Source of the DNA: Deltaproteobacteria bacterium
GTDB taxonomy: Bacteria > Desulfobacterota > Desulfuromonadia > Desulfuromonadales > BM103
Length of the DNA: 34,841 nt
Assembly (NCBI GenBank): GCA_024636215.1
Contig: JAGXHL010000089.1
Span: 1-34,841, forward strand
Reading direction: 5' to 3'
Position numbers and translations under genes: made by a program. The notes beneath the pieces are model-generated. The model was not told the origin of the DNA. It saw only the letters and a program-made list of their open reading frames with translations, and did no database searches. Position 1 is the stretch's first letter, and each line of letters opens with the position of its first letter. This document shows positions 32,142 to 34,841 of the stretch, in pieces.

Positions 32142-32876
32142 GTGGAAAAGAGACAAGATGTTATTTATGCCGCGCCATTAAACGAAATCATCGATTTTCA
32201 TTTTGACGAGCGGGTGGCCGAGGTCTTTCCAGACATGATTCAACGCTCGGTGCCCGGCTACGCGACGCTGATTTCCATGATCGGCACCCTGACAGCACGA
32301 TATGCTCAAGCCAATAGTCATTGTTATGATTTGGGCTGTTCGTTAGGTGCAGTCAGTTTCGCCATGCGGCAACGCATTCATCAGCCCGATTGTGACATTA
32401 TTGCCGTGGATAATTCTCGGGCAATGATTGAACGTGGCCGGCAACTTCTCGACTCTGACGCTTCTTCAAGCGTTCCGGTAAACATGATATGTGCCGGCAT
32501 TCAGGATGTTGCGATTGAAAACGCTTCGATAGTCGTTCTGAATTTTACTTTGCAATTCATCCCTCCAGCAGAGCGTTTAGCACTGGTGACACGCATTTAC
32601 CAGGGTTTAAAACCGGGGGGCCTTTTGATATTGTCTGAAAAACTGGCCTTTGACAGGCAGGATAGACAACGATTTCATATGGAAGCACATCATGATTTCA
32701 AGCGCGCCAATGGCTATAGCGACCTGGAAATCAGTCAAAAACGTGCGGCACTGGAGCGCGTGCTGATCCCGGAAACCCTGAATTGTCATCAACAACGTCT
32801 GAAAGACGCTGGATTTAATTTTAGTGATATCTGGTTCCAATGCTTTAACTTTGTATCCCTGGTCGCTATAAAATGA
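32142..32876 (+). CDS. cmoA: Carboxy-S-adenosyl-L-methionine synthase CmoA
   Basis: The core is almost diagnostic: [50 protein letters not shown] (SAM site), [40 protein letters not shown] and [17 protein letters not shown]. CmoA converts SAM and prephenate to carboxy-SAM. I propose the GTG at 32142 as start (AAAAAGG about 10 bases upstream): this gives 244 residues, against 247 in E. coli. An ATG at 32097 would add 15 residues, and the frame is open back to 31782, but those extensions are not CmoA-like. It overlaps cmoB by 4 bases (ATGA). The substrate carboxy-SAM is handed to CmoB for uridine-34 carboxymethylation. Confidence 0.96.
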   Translation: MEKRQDVIYAAPLNEIIDFHFDERVAEVFPDMIQRSVPGYATLISMIGTLTARYAQANSHCYDLGCSLGAVSFAMRQRIHQPDCDIIAVDNSRAMIERGRQLLDSDASSSVPVNMICAGIQDVAIENASIVVLNFTLQFIPPAERLALVTRIYQGLKPGGLLILSEKLAFDRQDRQRFHMEAHHDFKRANGYSDLEISQKRAALERVLIPETLNCHQQRLKDAGFNFSDIWFQCFNFVSLVAIK

Positions 32877-33844
32877 GGATGTATCAATCGCTATATCAAC
32901 AGCTGGATGTCATGGGTCTCGACCTCTGGGCACAGCAATTAAAGCAAATTCTTCCTGCAAAACTGGCATTGGAGAATCATGGCAAAATGGCTGACTGGCA
33001 AAGAGCCCTGAACGCTTTGCCTCAATTAGTGCCCTCACATATTGACTTTAAAGCAAAGGTTCAAATCGGCTGTCCCGAGGATCTTGGCGATATCAGAGTT
33101 GAGTTATTTACAGAACACCTTAAAGCCTTTCATCCGTGGCGGAAAGGGCCTTACAACCTGTTCGGGGTTGACATCGATACAGAGTGGCGCTCGGACTGGA
33201 AATGGGATCGGCTCTTGTCACACATCCAACCCCTGACGGGCAGAAAGGTTCTTGATATCGGTTGCGGCAATGGCTATCACGGCTGGCGCATGCTCGGCGA
33301 AGGTGCGGAGTTCGTACTGGGTATCGATCCAACCCTGATTTCAGTAATGCAATTTCTGGTAATACAACGCTATGCTACTGATAAGCGCCATTACGTATTG
33401 CCTTTGGGCATTGAAGACGTCCCTGCTGATTTGGCCTGTTTTGACAGTGTCTTTTCTATGGGGGTACTGTATCATCGGCGTTCGCCGCTGGATCATCTTC
33501 TTGAACTGCGCGGTTGCTTGCGCGCCGGTGGAGAGCTGATCCTGGAGACGATGATCGTGGAGGGAGACAAAAGTACGGTGCTGATGCCGGAAGAGCGTTA
33601 TGCAAAGATGCGCAATATCTGGTTCCTCCCCTCGGTTCCTGCCATGATGTTATGGTTGCGTCGTTGTGGATTTATAAATATCGTTTGCGTCAACACCAAT
33701 CACACCAGTCTGGAAGAACAGCGCCGGACTGACTGGATGAGCTATGAGTCGCTAGCAGACTATCTTGACCCAGAAGATCTGAACAAAACAATTGAAGGCT
33801 ACCCTGCCCCACTAAGAGCGATCTTTGTCGCAACCCGGCCATGA
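32873..33844 (+). CDS. cmoB: tRNA U34 carboxymethyltransferase CmoB
   Basis: This 323-residue protein is exactly the E. coli CmoB length. It has an N-terminal domain (W-rich [20 protein letters not shown]), a Rossmann methyltransferase domain with [20 protein letters not shown] and [39 protein letters not shown], and the C-terminal [20 protein letters not shown] and [15 protein letters not shown]. CmoB uses carboxy-SAM from CmoA to make 5-oxyacetyl uridine at tRNA position 34, widening wobble decoding. It is translationally coupled to cmoA, and no other tRNA-modification gene is close. No obvious terminator follows. I have no doubt about the family. Confidence 0.96.
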   Translation: MRMYQSLYQQLDVMGLDLWAQQLKQILPAKLALENHGKMADWQRALNALPQLVPSHIDFKAKVQIGCPEDLGDIRVELFTEHLKAFHPWRKGPYNLFGVDIDTEWRSDWKWDRLLSHIQPLTGRKVLDIGCGNGYHGWRMLGEGAEFVLGIDPTLISVMQFLVIQRYATDKRHYVLPLGIEDVPADLACFDSVFSMGVLYHRRSPLDHLLELRGCLRAGGELILETMIVEGDKSTVLMPEERYAKMRNIWFLPSVPAMMLWLRRCGFINIVCVNTNHTSLEEQRRTDWMSYESLADYLDPEDLNKTIEGYPAPLRAIFVATRP

Positions 33845-33917
33845 GAAGCAGAAAAGCAAAAGGCATTGGCCGCTGCCAACAGTAGGTGTCCCGAGGCAAT
33901 CAATTTTGATAGGATCG

Positions 33918-33949
33918 GTTGAATCGTTGAATCGTTGAATCGTTGAATT
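33918..33949 (+). repeat. Tandem repeat of GTTGAATC, four units
   Basis: Four 8-base units in a row, the last with T instead of C. The unit count may vary between strains by slippage. Located 70 bases after cmoB. Confidence 0.8.
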
Positions 33950-34080
33950 GTTTTTTGCGACTTGAGTTCTCCCATATAGCTGCCACTGGAGTTTTGTAGA
34001 TGACCAAGAAAGAAAATTTCGAAAAGACAGAACGCACAGTTTAAGGTAAATTTATTGTAACGATTCAGCACACAACGAGT

Positions 34081-34158
34081 GCATGTGGACTGCAGCCATT
34101 GCCTGCGTCCAACGTTGTCACTTAACTTCCCTTAAAGCAACAGCTGCAGCCCACATGC
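34081..34158. repeat. Long imperfect inverted repeat upstream of glgP
   Basis: Arm 1 GCATGTGGACTGCAGC (34081-34096) and arm 2 GCTGCAGCCCACATGC (34143-34158) match at 15 of 16 positions, with a 46-base loop. Similarity extends weakly outward (CAACG on the left, CGTTG on the right). It lies 100 bases before the glgP start and could form a cruciform or RNA hairpin. Confidence 0.6.
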
Positions 34159-34257
34159 TGTGCCGTTGAGTAAGGAGGCTGAATTGTTGCAATTTATTAT
34201 TAAGTCGCGACAATTTTGCCGTGGCTGTGGCCGGCATTTATATGTCAGGAATAATTT

Positions 34258-34841
34258 ATGGACACCAAGGTTTTACAAAAAAAATTCGACGCGAGTTTGA
34301 CCGATCTGCCTCCCCTCGGTATTGATGTGTTCAGCCTGGTAGAAGACTTTCGCCAATACTATTCTCACACACTGGGCCGTGACCGGTATTCACGGTTGGC
34401 TCACTATGCTTACAAAGCCCTGGTTATGACTCTGCGAGACCGATTGATGGAGCGCTGGAAGAAGACCCGCTACGCCTACTATGCAGCAGATGCCGGGCAT
34501 GCCTATTATCTCTCTCTGGAGTTTCTGATGGGGCGCACCCTGGGTAACGCGGCCCTCAATCTCGGTCTTGATGAGGTGACCGAGTTGGCCGTGCGCTGCC
34601 TGGGAATGGAACTCGAGGAGTTGGCCGAGCACGAAAACGATGCCGGACTCGGCAACGGCGGCCTGGGGCGTCTGGCTGCATGTTTTCTTGACAGCTGCGC
34701 TACCTTGCAGTTGCCTGTTACCGGCTATGGCATGCGCTATGAATACGGCATGTTTCGTCAGGTCATCGTCGCTGGCGGGCAGATCGAAGAACCTGATCAC
34801 TGGCTGCGCGAGGGCAACCCGTGGGAACTGGAGCGACCGGA
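34258..34841 (+). CDS. glgP: Glycogen/starch/alpha-glucan phosphorylase (3' end outside window)
   Basis: The first 194 residues are present; the window ends inside the gene. The ATG at 34258 follows AGGA by about 7 bases. The sequence is unmistakable for family GT35: HYAYKALVMTLRDRLMERWK, RYAYYAADAGHAYYLSLEFL, MGRTLGNAALNLGL, ENDAGLGNGGLGRLAACFLD, SCATLQLPVTGYGMRYEYGM and FRQVIVAGGQIEEPDHWL. It releases glucose-1-phosphate from glycogen using phosphate; the pyridoxal-phosphate Lys lies far beyond the window edge. No neighbour links it to other glycogen genes. Confidence 0.96.
   Translation, partial: MDTKVLQKKFDASLTDLPPLGIDVFSLVEDFRQYYSHTLGRDRYSRLAHYAYKALVMTLRDRLMERWKKTRYAYYAADAGHAYYLSLEFLMGRTLGNAALNLGLDEVTELAVRCLGMELEELAEHENDAGLGNGGLGRLAACFLDSCATLQLPVTGYGMRYEYGMFRQVIVAGGQIEEPDHWLREGNPWELERP

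Larger units (their letters stand above)
33845..34257. other. Gap between cmoB and glgP with repeats
   Basis: These 410 bases show no gene. They contain a four-unit GTTGAATC tandem repeat (33918-33949) followed by a T-run (TTTTTT at 33951-33956), and a large imperfect palindrome (34081-34158). The final 60 bases must hold the start region of the phosphorylase gene. Confidence 0.5.

Noticed and set aside
34081..34170. Integron attC site
   Set aside because: A GTTGAGT-like end and long palindrome were noted, but the left core does not fit and there is no integron integrase or cassette array in the window.
1..34841. CRISPR arrays, tRNA and rRNA genes, complete insertion sequences, phage genes, restriction or toxin-antitoxin systems
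   Set aside because: I looked on both strands and found no regularly spaced repeats, tRNA-like or rRNA-like sequence, transposase or integrase, or phage structural genes.

Overview
The window is ordinary double-stranded bacterial chromosome, about 35 kb, from a Gram-negative organism. It has RecBCD, UmuDC, CmoAB, RarD, a lipoprotein with a lipobox and several secreted proteins. A GEMM-I (cyclic dinucleotide) riboswitch, many intergenic palindromes and G+C near 50% in most genes would suit a Desulfuromonadales/Geobacter-like bacterium. The cmoAB, recBCD and umuDC genes also look very gammaproteobacterial, so this lineage call is an inference. No rRNA, tRNA, CRISPR array or complete insertion sequence was seen.

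Layout. (1) 1-4799 (+): a tight catabolic operon of a DUF2848 protein (cut by the window edge), a nitrilase-family amidase, a metallo-beta-lactamase-fold hydrolase and the three 5-oxoprolinase subunits in the order pxpB-pxpC-pxpA. (2) 4800-5485: debris containing a truncated, frameshifted AIM24-family gene. (3) 5486-14196 (+): recC-recB-recD, a complete RecBCD nuclease/helicase operon. It faces umuD-umuC (14268-15955, -), an SOS translesion polymerase pair preceded by a strong palindrome. (4) 16233-19098: a DUF3617 remnant, a short-chain dehydrogenase, a small unknown protein, a small lipoprotein and a hemolysin-III/TrhA protein, separated by sizeable non-coding gaps. (5) 19226-21025 (+): a visibly GC-richer block with a DUF1622 membrane protein, a ferric-reductase-like haem/flavin oxidoreductase and a 30-residue membrane peptide. 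(6) 21224-21889 (-): a secreted PRC-barrel protein with a clear terminator. (7) 21890-22701: an 0.8-kb gap holding a MITE-like element, a gene fragment, and a GEMM-I riboswitch plus RBS-masking hairpin in front of a secreted TraB/TIKI-like protein (22702-23601). (8) 23724-31654: conserved hypothetical genes, DUF6172, RarD, a PNPOx-like protein, a thioesterase, an AI-2E family permease, a CorC/HlyC-type protein and an Old Yellow Enzyme, mostly on the minus strand. (9) 32142-33844 (+): cmoA-cmoB for tRNA wobble-uridine modification. (10) 34258-end (+): the start of glycogen phosphorylase.

The points most worth following are the riboswitch-controlled secreted protein, the unusual partners of the 5-oxoprolinase genes, the compositionally distinct redox block with its tiny membrane peptide, and the families of short palindromic repeats scattered between genes.
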